Origin: Hermatobates lingyangjiaoensis | Taxonomy: Eukaryota; Arthropoda; Insecta; Hemiptera; Hermatobatidae | Reading direction: 5' to 3' | DNA: 64,000 nt | Assembly (NCBI GenBank): GCA_026182355.1 | Contig: JAPFBL010000169.1 | Span: 248,001-312,000, forward strand | Shown here: in pieces, positions 1 through 10,124 of the stretch | Position numbering within the stretch: the stretch's first letter is position 1 | How the letters are laid out: every line of letters starts with the position of its first letter | The notes under the pieces: model-generated | What the model was told of the DNA's origin: nothing | Seen by the model: the letters and a program-made list of their open reading frames with translations, nothing else | The model's database searches: none | Position numbers and translations under genes: made by a program

Positions 1-144
1 TATCTTTATATTTTGCTATAAAGTAATGTATAGAGATCATGAATAATATGATCTCTGTTTTCTTTTGTGTATTCACATGTTAATGACCCCAAAGTTCTAG
101 TTCAAGTTTTTTTTGATGATGTATATATGTATATGTATATATAT

Positions 145-456
145 ACACAATTAAAAGAAACGGTCCAGCAGACTTTTTTAAATAAAATAAATTCAAAACG
201 AAGGAAACACACAGAAAGACACAGACATAACTCACATCGATATTTCGACCATCGTCATCATCAGGAGGTGTGACGAGCGAAGAGCGAAGAGTCCCGCAGG
301 AAGGTAGGGCGGCGACTCCTACCTGAGTATGGGGTTCCTACCTGCGGGACTCTTCGCTCTTCGCTCTTCACACCTCCTGATGATGACGATGGTCGAAATA
401 TCGATGTGAGTTATGTCTGCGTCTTTCTGTGTGTTTCCTTCGTTTTGAATTTATTT

Positions 457-460
<4 letters not shown>
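145..460. repeat. Foldback element, family B, copy 1
   Basis: Two inverted arms (about 181-306 and 337-459) are near-perfect reverse complements around a short centre that itself repeats a CTACCTG/CAGGAAG motif. Each arm contains CTGATGA, one T, GAC-GATG-GTC and GAAA, followed by TATCGATG. The motif is on the plus strand at 371-410 and on the minus strand at 237-268. The element is bounded on both sides by (TA)n. Related copies lie at 50814-51112 and at the right edge of the window (63889-64000). I infer a non-autonomous foldback derived from a retroelement end. No protein is encoded. Confidence 0.8.

Positions 461-461
<1 letters not shown>

Positions 462-515
<54 letters not shown>
462..515. 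repeat. (TA)n(TG)n microsatellite
   Basis: An alternating TA tract runs directly into a TG tract. It joins the right arm of the foldback to the 3' end of a minus-strand LINE fragment. The TG part reads (CA)n on the LINE's coding strand and is probably its tail. Confidence 0.9.
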
Positions 516-1200
516 TTTAATTCATTTATTTACAGCATGTTCCATATAAATATTACATGCTATTGTATTTCTAAATTTATTTACAATTGCTCTTAATTTG
601 GTGTTACAGTTACAATTGTATGAAATACTTATTTTAATTCTAAATGTATTTAATTATAATAATCTATATCTATTTTGATATATTATATATTACACTACTA
701 TACAAGTTTATTGAAGTCTATTTTTCTTATAAACTCTTCAAAGTAATTAAATATTTCACTGTTTTTAACTAATTCACTATTTTCTGGAGGCCAGGCGTTT
801 TCCGTCGTTACTGCAAAACTCAGAAAACCATGTCGTTCCTGATCAAGGATCGGACATCTATACATGATGTGGCTCCACGTCTGGGGTGTTGAGTTGTCAG
901 ATGGACGGTGGTCGTTATCTATTATATGAAATCTACTCAAATGTGTGTGTGTTGTCGTAGGTGAGTGTGTTGGTGGGTGGGTGGATGGGTGTATATCCAA
1001 AAGTTTGCGTCCAAGGTACAAGCCAATATGTTTGACGTATCAAATTCATATTTTACACTAAAATGGAACCTATGGTTTAGATGTGCACTATTGTTTTTGA
1101 GCAATAGTGCCTTATGAAAATGTCACTTTTCTAACCGAAATGTTATTTTAAACAACTTTTTTTCTTCTTACTTCTATATCTAGGGTGTTCAAATTTTGGG
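516..1200 (-). pseudogene. Non-LTR retrotransposon 3' end (CA-tailed LINE), copy 1
   Basis: On the minus strand an open frame at 1021-698 gives a 107-residue segment with the pattern P-x-TW-x-HIMYRCPILDQER, then a region ending FEEFIRKID. This Trp-His-x-Cys spacing is what I expect at the C terminus of LINE reverse transcriptases, after the RNase H or RT domain. About 180 bp of 3' UTR follows, down to a (CA)n(TA)n tail at 462-515. A paralogue at 40846-41430 has the same TWQHLLYECSILDHHR pattern, the same KID end and the same CA tail. The first half of the open frame is low-complexity (Thr/His/Pro, from CA-rich DNA), so only the second half is informative. The copy is 5'-truncated and not functional. 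Family assignment within LINEs is uncertain. Confidence 0.6.
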
Positions 1201-1290
1201 ATCAATATCCAGTCTACAGTAGATATAGTAGAATATCTACAAATCGAAAGAAAATTTAGAATTTTTAAAGTAACTGAAGGGGTCTGTTTG
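950..1290. repeat. Dispersed repeat shared with 45755-46040
   Basis: The stretch beginning with GGTGGGTGGG runs through a segment with AAGTTTG, then ATCAAATT and ACCGAAA motifs, then a T-run before CTTCT. It is matched at 45755-46040 in the same order and orientation with moderate divergence. It overlaps the upstream side of the LINE fragment and may be part of the same LINE. Confidence 0.5.
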
Positions 1291-2934
1291 GATTTAAAAT
1301 CTGAAAATTTTCACTCACTACTGGAATTCACAAGTTTGAGAACACGGTATAGGTATACCACTGTTTGATGGATCATATATATTGAAATTGTACCCAAAAA
1401 TAGCACATTTGAAAAGAATGAAGTGAATATTTTTTTTTTGGAAAATTTCACTATACACACTCAATCATTAAAAAATAAGATTAATTTTGATTTATTTTAA
1501 CTAAATATTAAGAATTAATTCAAAACTTGTAACAGATTAGTTAGTTTTAACATCCGCTGTGTGTTGTGTTGTGTGGCGGGTGTTGTAGTACATTTGATTA
1601 TTAATAACATGTTTTTTTTACGCTAAACGGCTAACTGTAGAACAAAGAAATTTTGTTTAAAAAAATCAAACTGTAATTAACGTTCAGTTAACGTATTATT
1701 CAATTAACGTATAATACCTTCAGAAAGTTTCGATTCCAACGAAAGGTAATAAAGCTATAAAAATTGAAAACTCCTCTTTAATAATATATAATGAATAAAC
1801 CTGCTGTTCTTGTTGATTCTGTTTACATTGACTTAGACATTTTTAGGATAATCGGTTAAAATGAAATTATAATTTAAAGTTTTTATAACAACTATATATA
1901 TGTTGACCTATTGGAATAAAAACCATGTTGATGAATAATAATAGAAGTATTAACCTATCTGCTAAGCTTACTAGTAATTAGAGAGTAAATTATTCATGAA
2001 AAAGTGAATTGGACTGTTATTTGTCTATAGTTTGTAATTCGTGATTTATCAACAGCGTTGTGTAGTGGGAATAACATGATTGTCTTTCCAGTTCTGACGG
2101 AAGTTACTTGTCCGAGTAACTCTGAGTAACTTCAATTAATCATTGGAGGAATGATTAATAATATGAAGAGTGGGAGCAATTGAATAGAGAGAACAACTGA
2201 TATCAAAGATTTGTTACTATCTGATAAGAAATTGCTTTCGATATCTTCAGATGTATTATTGTCACTGCAACTATGTATTTTATGACTTTTACTGCATGAG
2301 GAAGGTGTGAATGAAGGAGGATCAAAACCGGAAGAAAAATATTTGACAAATAGATTAACAAATTTATGACCATCTAAGGAAACTCGTGATTAAAATGCAC
2401 AATAGAAGGCATAGCAATGCTTGATTTAATAAAGTTAACATACTTCCAGAATTACTTAGCATTCCTCTGAGCTTTTTTTTTTCACCTAAAAATCTACTTA
2501 AAGACTACTTACAAATCTGTTATAACCTTCCTTAGATAAGTTCTTCATTCAGCTTTCAGAGTTTAAAATTTCCTGTAGGATTTACTATCACCAGTTTGTT
2601 TGAAAAGTAAATGATATAATCTTTTTTTTCCTCTTTTAATTCTAATTAGAACCATTTGGGATAAGTAGATTAGTTTTAATTTTGGTTATATAGTGATCTA
2701 TGGCACTTGAAATGATATAATAAAAATAGTTAGTGCATTCAGCAATTATTTCTATTAGTTATATAATTAAGTTATTTGATTAGATATTGCGAATAAAAGG
2801 CTTTAATGCTAAAGATGAATATCATCTACACCTTATCGAAAAATATGTATAGCTAAAAATACCGATTTTAATTGCACAAAAAACCAATAATTCACGAACC
2901 TATATTTTTTAAAATATAGATATTCGGAAATTTC
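1291..2934. other. AT-rich DNA, nothing recognised
   Basis: No open frame of note, no tandem array and no repeat recognised from elsewhere in the window. There are only homopolymer runs and short TG-rich text near 1555-1580. Confidence 0.6.
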
Positions 2935-3145
2935 AAAAAATTACGTCTCCATACAAAAAAAAAAACTTAATCTGAGAACTAACAATGCGTTTCGAACACT
3001 TTGTGATCTTCTTCAGGACAGTCTCCTAAATCAACATCTCAAGAGTTGTTAGTTTTCTTATTCAACTTTTTTTGTGTTGAGGCGTAATTTTTTGAAATTC
3101 CCCAATATGAGTAAATACTAGACTATAACAGATTGCACAAGTAAT
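2935..3145. repeat. Foldback element, family F, copy 1
   Basis: Inverted arms begin with text resembling TTACGTCTCCATAC and its complement. The minus strand carries CTGAAGA, A, a hairpin of the GATCAC/GTGTTC type and GAAACGCATTG at about 3038-2990. The right flank holds the family's hallmark AATATGAGTAAATAC and AGATTGCACAAGTAATG, which recurs at 36360-36410 and 39190-39245. The right arm lost the hairpin part. Confidence 0.7.
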
Positions 3146-3955
3146 GAATGCAAATATAAATTGACTTTATTTGAAAAGTAAATATTTTGGCGAAGCATAT
3201 TTATGGTTCAGATTAGTAAATAACGGGTATATATAGATAAGAGAATAGGGCTTTTGTTAAAAAGATTTCATGAATAGAGGACTGCATATTTGATAGAGCA
3301 GGTTAGGTTCGTTGCAAAGGGACATAATAATTTGCTAATGGTATCTAACATTAGGGCTCGAAACGAATGACTGGTAATAATAGTTGATTTGTCAATGAGA
3401 AACATTCATGTAACAACCGACTCTTGAATCGCTTATTTCTTTGTTTATTCAAACTGAGCTAATATTTAAATAAATTATTTATAAAAAAAATCTCGAAGTT
3501 TAGAAAAAAAAAAAACTCGAAGCTTTGGCAGAATTTTAAAAGTTTAATACAAAAAAAAAATCGGGTTACTTGTACAACGTATTAATAACGTGGGAGGCGG
3601 GAAGTTGAGCCATTAATCATGTGAAGAGGAAGTGGGAACATGTTGCTTGTGGGGCCCTAGTGCAGGGGCAGGGAGGCCTAATTCAAGCATGGTGTGTCAT
3701 GGCAAGACCAATGGCCAGCTACTCGCTTTTTTCAAAAAATGACGCCATGAAAACTGAATAATAGTACAAGCCCAGCAACTTCTCATGGAATAATACGCTG
3801 TTTTCATATTGCGATAAATGATGCGGAATTTAAAATCGTTTTGGTAATTCTTTGAACTATGGTTTGAAGTGTCATGGGTGATGCAGTTTGCGTACTTTCC
3901 GCAGAAGCTACAATGTAGATAATACAGTATTAATGTTCACTTAGTGAGATATAAG
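3146..3955. other. Intergenic, nothing recognised
   Basis: AT-rich with poly(A) runs near 3480-3560. A somewhat GC-richer patch at 3590-3730 is not recognisable as a gene or repeat. Confidence 0.5.
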
Positions 3956-3956
3956 A

Positions 3957-4268
3957 AAGGTTAGGGTAAGTTGCAGTGGCAGTCCCACAAGGGAACACAC
4001 GCACACTGAACACTGGCCCTTTGTGATACCACACAATGAACATTCTACATTAGGAGTCCTAAATATTGCCTGACTTAAGTGTATCTGACATCGTTCAGGC
4101 TCGGGACCGACGGTGCTCTCCGGTTAACGTCCTCTCCGAGTGGCAATATGCTCAAATGTATTCACCACTCATGTGAATATATCTAATGCCATAGTGTGTA
4201 TTGAGCCCCGGATTTACTAGACCAGATACGAGCAAGTTACCACAGGGCTAACCTGCCCCTGGGGATAT
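3957..4268 (-). repeat. tRNA-derived SINE, full-length copy (minus)
   Basis: Read on the minus strand this has a tRNA-like head with a box-B-like GGTTCAATCC-type segment. It is followed by the family's central block (CTGAGCA..., GGACGTTAA...CCGTCGGTCCCGAGCCTG) and a 3' block that ends in GGGACTGCCACTGCAACCTAACC. It aligns end to end with the copies at 28565-28888 and 53345-53653. The unit is about 310 bp. Confidence 0.85.
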
Positions 4269-4573
4269 AGTAAAAAACATTTAGTGGGAGGTTTTCTTCT
4301 TTTTTACATCTGATAAGAAATACATTTGACTTCATGACAACTTTATAGCTTCTGACTTCAGACATAACAATGGAAAGAGTTTAGTGCTTATAATGTAATC
4401 ACAAAATACACAGGTCAAGTACTACGCATGACTTTGATAGTCCCTGCAGTACTGGAGCCAAGTCCGGTACCACTTCTTCCTTTCTATATCTCTCTCATTG
4501 TAGATTTGTCAAAAAATGTAATATACCTTCTCCACACATTAGTAATAAAAAAATATTTCAGTAACTATCAAGC
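4269..4573. other. Intergenic, nothing recognised
   Basis: Short unique AT-rich stretch between the SINE and the LINE fragment. Confidence 0.5.
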
Positions 4574-4679
4574 TTGAACATTTATTTTCATAACAAATTT
4601 AATGTCCCTTTATTCTTATGCCTCTTTGTGAACAACACAAAGAAGTACAAGAAATCAAAAGATGTTTACCACAATTATG

Positions 4680-5387
4680 GTATAATTAATCAAAAGAAGG
4701 AATTACAAAGTAGGGCGGCCCAACAGATAAATACAGAGCCAATCTACTCTCACATGCCAAACACTGCCCTCAAGCAGTGGGCCCATGAACGTAGCATGGA
4801 GTGCTGGCAGAAGTTTTGGGAAGAGGCGACCAATGCTCAACTTACAAAAAGATTTCTACCATCTGTCATTCAGAGAAAGAAAAAGAACCTCAAAGTAGAC
4901 TGGAGACTGACCCAGTTTCTAACAGGGCATGGGAGATTTGGCCACTATCTCCACCGCCTGAAACTTGTCAACTCTCCAGGGTGTAGCTGTGACGGTAGGT
5001 CACCTCAAACAGTTCAACACCGTCCTGTTCGACTGCGTTGAGTTAAACTCAGAGAGGAGTTAGGATGGAGAGAAAAGTGGTGACTGCCGGAGGTGCGTGG
5101 CCCCCGCAGCTTGCAGCTTTGTTGGAGGAGGGCCTAGTCGGTGCCTTCGGGGAAGTGGTTAACAAATATTTTAATTTACTGAGTTGATTATGATAGCCTG
5201 TATTATCTGTGTGCTCTGATGGCAATTGCTCTGTTGTCATTGTGGTTATTTTGTTGTTGTTAGTCATTATATATTTAAGCTGTATTTGCATAGCATGATG
5301 GAGATTGTTGTGTAGCATTGAAGATTTTGATGCGTGTGGTGCCTTCGGGTGGAGCATGCTGTTCTCTAACAATTAAAAAAAAAAAAA
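4680..5387 (+). pseudogene. Non-LTR retrotransposon 3' end with poly(A)
   Basis: The plus-strand frame from about 4690 gives a segment with W...W at 'KQWAHERSMECWQKFW', then LPSV, 'TQFLTGHGRFGHYLHR', and a CxCD turn before 'TVQH'. FLTGHG-x-FG-x-YLHR followed by a Cys-x-Cys ... HLLFDC zinc-like tail is the signature of the C terminus of insect-type jockey/R1/I LINE ORF2 proteins. Here the frame breaks at about 5020: the expected FDC continues as VLFDCVELNSER in the next frame, so there is a single-base indel. A 3' UTR follows and ends in an A-run at 5374-5387. The last 130 bp recur, reversed, at 26729-26870. It is 5'-truncated and dead. Confidence 0.75.
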
Positions 5388-5661
5388 GGAAACATTCAAT
5401 TATGATTGAATAGCTTAAAGTTGAGATGTTGGAAGAAATATGGGATTGAAGTGAATTTTTTACTGAATTCATTTAAAAATGGAACAAGTTGTAAACCAGA
5501 GTATCAAGAAAATGCATACTGAATGACCAACTCCAAAAGTAAGAAATTATTTTTAAAACACTTAGGCTACGAAATAGACATGACGACCCATTAAATCATA
5601 GAATTTATATTTGTTTTAATCAAGGCAAACTTTGGAAAATGCTGTAAATAATCTTTTCTAT
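5388..5661. other. Intergenic, nothing recognised
   Basis: Unique AT-rich sequence between the LINE tail and the next SINE. Confidence 0.5.
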
Positions 5662-5912
5662 GAGGGGCCAGGGTAATACATTGTCTTGCACGCTCAAAGT
5701 TGGACTGATAAATCTGGGTTCAATTTTTACTGTGGTCCTCGATTTATTCACGCGGGAGGTGAAAAAATCTGAGCACGCCATCCCTCGAAGAAGACATTAA
5801 GCAATCGGTCTCGACCCTGTGCGATGTCAGAATAATCAGAATAGATCTCTACTCTAAAATAGACTTGAGTTAGGCAAAATTCAGGACTTGTGATGTAGGA
5901 TCATTAGGAAAA
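5662..5912 (+). repeat. tRNA-derived SINE, 3'-truncated copy (plus)
   Basis: It contains the degraded tRNA head (GGGTTCAA box-B remnant), then TCGATTTATTCACGCGGGAGG, TCTGAGCACG and TTGAGTTAGGCAAAATT in the family order. The AACCT tail block is missing. Confidence 0.75.
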
Positions 5913-6029
5913 CGTAATATTTTCTTGAAGAATCGGCGTCAAAGGTGTAACTTTCCAGAAATCACTCACTCCCAGCCAGTATAAACCAGCAGATTGATTA
6001 CATATTGTCATAAATTATATAAATATCTT

Positions 6030-6480
6030 CTAACTCCTTAATTGTGCAATCTGAAATTCTTGGTATTTACTCATGATAATAATGAATAATGCAAAGCCCC
6101 TATACAAACGAATGTTTTTCATTCAAACTACTTGTTTCAAATACTTCGTGTTCATCATCAGGTGAACTTCACAATACAAATTCCAAATTAAAATTTACAA
6201 AAAGAAGCCAGAATTATATACGCTTCAATTAAATACTTACTTAATGGTTTCTATCTCACATTACCTAAATTTCTTCGACGATTTTCTGTCCACTTCTTCC
6301 ACTTCATTATGTCATTCATTTTTCAATATTTTATATAATACTAGTTTATTTTTTGTAGCTTTTCATTTGTAATTCTTTTGTAGAAGTTTACCTGACGATA
6401 AACACCAAGTATTTGAAACGCGTAGTTTAAATAAAATAAAACTTCTGTTCTGTGGAGACCTTATTATCCATTTATTCGAG
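6030..6480. repeat. Foldback element, family F, copy 2 (long loop)
   Basis: The left arm carries the hammerhead-like motif on the minus strand (6123-6165: CTGATGA, T, GAACAC-loop-GTATTT type hairpin, GAAAC). The right arm carries it on the plus strand (6386-6430: CTGACGA, hairpin, GAAACGCGTAGTTT). The arms are separated by about 210 bp of unrelated sequence. The outer left end has the TTGTGCAATC...GGTATTTACTCAT hallmark shared by copies at 48090 and 55910. Confidence 0.75.
6386..6430 (+). ncRNA. Hammerhead-like motif, family F
   Basis: CTGACGA (6392-6398) is followed by a one-base spacer, a 5-6 bp stem-loop and GAAA (6415-6418). The self-complementary ACGCGT follows, then A as the would-be cleavage position. 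Only two flanking pairs (CA/TG) are clear in stem I, so activity is uncertain. Family F is the most degenerate of the ribozyme-like families here. Confidence 0.3.
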
Positions 6481-7105
6481 CATGACAAATATATTTTAAT
6501 TTTACCTACTAGTTTCGTTAATTTCCCCTACAATATTTCAATTTAGTTTATTTTTACTGTTCTAGTTAATTGCTCGCAACATCCAGGTAATCATGTTTTT
6601 CAGACACATTAAAATTGGGTTCTTAATTCCCATGTCTCAATGCCTAATATTTGTCGTACTGGTATTGATTAAAGTGGACATGTATCAGCTTGTTACCTAA
6701 ACCTGATCACTTCAAACTCTTAGAAAATCTAAGTATTATTACAAAACTAACAGTCGTCTTTTAATAATTTTACTTAAGGGGATATTCTGATTATGTTTAT
6801 TCCTATTAAAATGTTTATAATCATATATATATATATATTGGTATATATTGGTAAAATAGGCAGCAGATCCTCTTTTAAACAAGTATCATTAAAATTAACC
6901 GCAGTCTCGGCATTCACGATCTTAAGACTGAGAGATTCCATCCCACGAACTAACCTCCTGCTAACAGAATTCAACTGGAAATGGAGTTGGCCAAGTGACA
7001 TGTTAAATTAAAATTGATGACTCATGCTTAGTCATTGCTATAAATAGATTAAAAGGATAGTACAGGTTAATATAAAGAGAAGGTCAAAGGTCAATAATGA
7101 ACAAG
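6481..7105. other. Intergenic, nothing recognised
   Basis: AT-rich, with a short (TA)n at 6824-6838. Overlapping short open frames on both strands at 6774-7011 are explained by lack of stops and match nothing I know. Confidence 0.5.
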
Positions 7106-7571
7106 AAACAAGCGGTTAGAATAAAAGAGTTGAAAGGTCAACGGTATAACTGGACTAATAGAGAATAAATAGATTAAGAAAATTAATAATAATAATGTTA
7201 ATAATAATTAATAATAATAATAATTAAGATTAATAGTAAACTAGAAAAGATATATTAAATAAAGAGTGGTTAGAATAAAAGAGTTGAAAGGTCAACGGTA
7301 TAACTGGACTAATAGAGAATAAATAGATTAAGAAAATTAATAATAATAATGTTAATAATAATTAATAATAATTAAGATTAATAGTAAACTAGAAAAGATA
7401 TATTAAATAAAGAGTGGTTAGAATAAAAGAGTTGAAAGGTCAACGGTATAACTGGACTAATAGAGAATAAATAGATTAAGAAAATTAATAACAATAATGT
7501 TAATAATAATTAGTAATAATAATAATAATTAAGATTCATAGTAAACTAGAAAAGATATATTAAATAAAGAG
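7106..7571. repeat. Three-copy tandem repeat, period about 150 bp
   Basis: The unit begins near GGTTAGAATAAAAGAGTTG, at 7112, 7266 and 7414. Each unit has an AGGTCAACGG block and an (ATA)n/(TAA)n low-complexity core whose length differs between copies, giving periods of 154 and 148. The array runs into a (TA)n tract at 7571-7595. Confidence 0.9.
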
Positions 7572-7597
7572 TATATATATATATATATATATATAGA

Positions 7598-7860
7598 TAA
7601 AAGAATCGGCCGTGAAATAGTTAACTATAGTTATATAGGTGTGTTATCTAATCGGGATTCGGTCAAATTTTCTAGGTTTAAAAATCAAACTCTTATTGCC
7701 GACGTTTCAGTTTTATTTTAAAACCTTTTTTATAGGACTATGAAAAAGGTTTTAAAATAAAACCGACACGTCGGCAATGAGAGTTTGATTTTCGAACCTA
7801 GAAAATTTGACCGAATCCCGATTAGATAACACACCTATTCTATCAAACGGTCAATATATT
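7598..7860. repeat. Foldback element, family G, copy 1
   Basis: Near-perfect inverted arms (about 7640-7735 and 7738-7832) meet with almost no loop. The right arm reads, on plus, a hairpin AAACC...GGTTT, then CGTCGGCAATGAGAGTTTG. The arms end in CGGGATTCGGTC and its complement. The same family forms the giant palindrome at 40022-40768, and a partial copy lies at 24615-24715. Confidence 0.8.
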
Positions 7861-7934
7861 ATTGCATCTGTTGTATATAGTTATATATATATAAATAATC
7901 AATGATCAAACCGCAATAAGAAATAGGAAAACAA

Positions 7935-7977
7935 GACTAAGATCTTTCAATCGTAACAAGCGGTCTTCGTCAGAGTC
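7935..7977 (-). ncRNA. Hammerhead-like motif, family A (minus arm)
   Basis: Read on minus: GACT, CTGACGA, A, a stem-loop that pairs ACCG-type with CGGTT-type bases, GAAA, then AGATCT overlapping the last A, then T, then AGTC. GACT pairs perfectly with AGTC (stem I), and AGATCT is a palindrome (minimal stem III). It differs from the textbook core by one inserted A before stem II. Confidence 0.4.
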
Positions 7978-8002
7978 AAAAACCCAACTGGGTTGGGTTT
8001 TT

Positions 8003-8045
8003 GACTCTGACGAAGACCACTTGTTACGGTTGAAAGATCTTAGTC
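8003..8045 (+). ncRNA. Hammerhead-like motif, family A (plus arm)
   Basis: GACT at 8003-8006 can pair with AGTC at 8042-8045. CTGACGA lies at 8007-8013, GAAA at 8032-8035, AGATCT at 8035-8040, and the predicted cleavage position is T at 8041. Stem II is GACC/GGTT after one extra A. The layout is that of a type I hammerhead with a loopless, self-complementary stem III, which would work best as a dimer. Confidence 0.4.
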
Positions 8046-8118
8046 TTGTTTTCTCATTTCTTATTGTGGTTTGATCATTGATTGTTGTTTCACGTGTTTA
8101 TGTGAAATCTTTTTATAT

Positions 8119-8539
8119 ATCTATATATATAGAAAAAACCGAACATTTTTCTTTTTCAATAAGTATTCAAAAACAGAGAGTGTTATTTCGTTAAAAAATA
8201 TATTAATAGATAGAAAATTCCAGCTATTGACTTCAATTCCAACAAGAATTGAACAATCAAATTAAATTAATTAAATATTAATAGATAATCTATCTGTCAA
8301 CACGTATTATACGCCATTAATTTCCGTAAATCTTCTTTTATTCATATGAACATTAAGCTTGTCTGGCATTTAAGTATATGAATAAATACTAAATGCATAC
8401 GCGTTCGCTTGGATGTTTATGTTGAACTATTGATTTCGGCATATTGATTTCAAATATCTTGATACAAATTTACTAGCTGTTTTCATTTACCCATGAATGT
8501 CGAAATACAATGAAATATTACAAATATTTGTATGTAATA
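8119..8539. other. Intergenic, nothing recognised
   Basis: AT-rich sequence with no repeat or coding signal that I can name. Confidence 0.5.
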
Positions 8540-8630
8540 GGACTGAGCCGTCGGTTCTTAAATGCACTTGAGGTGGGCAAAATTTGGAACTCCTAATGTC
8601 ATGTAATGTTCATTGTGTGGTATATGAAAC
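8540..8630 (+). repeat. SINE fragment (3' part)
   Basis: GAGCCGTCGGTTC, GGGCAAAATTTGGAACTCC and TGTTCATTGTGTGGTAT match the 3' half of the SINE family. The fragment is interrupted at 8631-8645 by the LINE insertion described next. Confidence 0.7.
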
Positions 8631-8645
8631 GGTTAAGAACCGTCG

Positions 8646-9170
8646 ATTTACACCGCTTCAAGCGAGTGGAAGATCCTACATGTCTCTGTGGGTGGAGCCC
8701 TGAGACAGTCCAGCATGTGATTGAGGAGTGCCCCAGATATGACTATGAAAGGACAAAGGTCGAGGCGATAGTTGGAAAAGAGGCAAGCGAGCTTTACGAG
8801 GTATCGTTCAAACGTAAAAACGTGAAGGCATACCTCGAGTTCATCCACGAGGTGGGCAGGAAAAAGAGAGCCATTGCAACCCAGCTTTAAAATGTTTGGT
8901 AGTGAGGTAAATGAGCCACCTTATACCAGGGTTATAACTGCCGTTTTTGTTTTCGCCCCCCTGGTACAATTGCGTGAATTAGTTAATTTAATTTTTGGTC
9001 TAATGCGCGATGTAGAATCGTGGTGCCCGCCTCCGCGAGGTCCACCTCGGACACCCCAAGTTTTGGGTGGCAAAACTTGGAGGTGACAAAAGGGTAACAC
9101 GTTAAATCGTCGGCCTGATTTGATCTTTGGTGTAATGGCTGGAAAGCTAAGGTGCACAGCGATAAAAACA
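8646..9170 (+). pseudogene. 5'-truncated LINE insertion with 15-bp TSD
   Basis: The plus frame from 8646 gives DLHRFKRVEDPTCLCGW, then PETVQHVIEECPRYDYERTK and a stop near 8889. The LHRF...CxCG...ETVQHV-x-x-ECP pattern is the zinc-like C terminus of LINE ORF2 proteins, cleaner than the copy at 4680 and of a different family. A 280-bp 3' UTR, GC-richer than its surroundings, follows and ends in GATAAAAACA. GGTTAAGAACCGTCG occurs on both sides (8631-8645 and 9171-9185), so the insertion is bounded exactly. The first residues of the open frame that starts at 8606 come from SINE and TSD sequence, not from the LINE. Confidence 0.8.
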
Positions 9171-9362
9171 GGTTAAGAACCGTCGGTCCCGAGCCTGTTC
9201 GATGTCAGGTACTAGTTAAAGATTGCTACTCTAAAAATACATGGGCAACATTTTGAGCTCCCAATGTCGTAGAATGTTCATGTTATGGTATCATAAAGGG
9301 TTAATGTTTAGATTTTATATGCTCCTTATGAGACTTCCACTGCATCCTAGCATAACCTAATC
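9171..9362 (+). repeat. SINE fragment (central and 3' part)
   Basis: The fragment has CCGTCGGTCCCGAGCCTG, GATGTCAGGTACT, TAAAGAT and ACTTCCACTGCATCC, in the family order, ending in a decayed AACCTAA tail. Together with 8540-8630 it formed the pre-insertion site of the LINE. Confidence 0.8.
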
Positions 9363-10124
9363 TTTGTTTAATATTCATTCGCGCGATGTATACCGTGGGT
9401 CAATGGGTTAGAACCATTAATATATTGGTATTAACGCTGTCGCAAGTTTTTTACACAAAAAAAAAAAGAACATAACCACCAAGGGCAGACTGTACTGGCA
9501 TACTACTAAAGGTACAGGGAAGTGATGGACTGTCACAAGCCGATGATTGCATGTTTCTTTGAATATTTACTGCGTATCAGCAGAAAACCGCGAAATGAAT
9601 TTAGTTCATGCTATCATAACTGCCTCAGATAAAATAAAAAAAGAATTGTTTTAGATAAAGCATATTTTCATTTTAATAACAAAATGAAAGAAATATGGTA
9701 AAAAAATTGGGATATTAATTACAAATTTAGATTATGAAAATCAAAGCAATTGGAGGGGGGTTTGAGTTTAAGTCACGAGTGTTGATAAAATCTGAGTAGC
9801 GAGACAAAAAGAGCAGATAATGAGGTAGTCCTAATGTCTAGGGCCAAGGGCGAGCGTTATCAGAAGGGCGACTGTTCAAGGGCTTGCTTGCCATTAACCA
9901 GTGGCCGGCACGAAGCAAGATTTAAAGTATCGACCCCAGACGTATATCTACAAGGGCCAGTTCTTCCACTGCAACTACAGCCAAGTAAGCACAACAATTG
10001 AGATTTAAAGCCTTTCACAGGAGTAGATTAGTCTTGGCTAGTACGTGTCAGGCTAACATCTTTATCTTTCCCCCTTATGTGGTTAACCTTCAAGAACAAG
10101 ATTTTATTCCTCTACTCCTCTTAT
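9363..10124. other. Intergenic, nothing recognised
   Basis: Unique sequence, slightly less AT-rich at 9740-10060. No coding or repeat signal recognised. Confidence 0.5.

Larger units (their letters stand above)
7894..8118. repeat. Foldback element, family A, copy 1
   Basis: Inverted arms of about 95 bp meet at a CCCAACTGGGTTGGG centre. Each arm holds GACT-CTGACGA...GAAAGATCTTAGTC, then a conserved tail ending TTTCACGTG...TGAAATC. It is surrounded by (TA)n. At least six further copies occur in the window (24475, 26018, 26260, 31650, 50528 and 51350). Confidence 0.85.

Noticed and set aside
371..410. Family B as a fully formed hammerhead
   Set aside because: The core and stem II are present, but the base at the cleavage position would be G and stem III has a mismatch in any alignment I tried. 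I keep it only as a hammerhead-like relative.
462..515. Telomeric or centromeric array
   Set aside because: Only dinucleotide microsatellites are present. The TTAGG-like words are confined to SINE tails.
6774..7011. Overlapping frames of 72-75 codons on opposite strands as genes
   Set aside because: AT-rich DNA with a TA tract, no motif, no codon bias and mirrored frames typical of chance.
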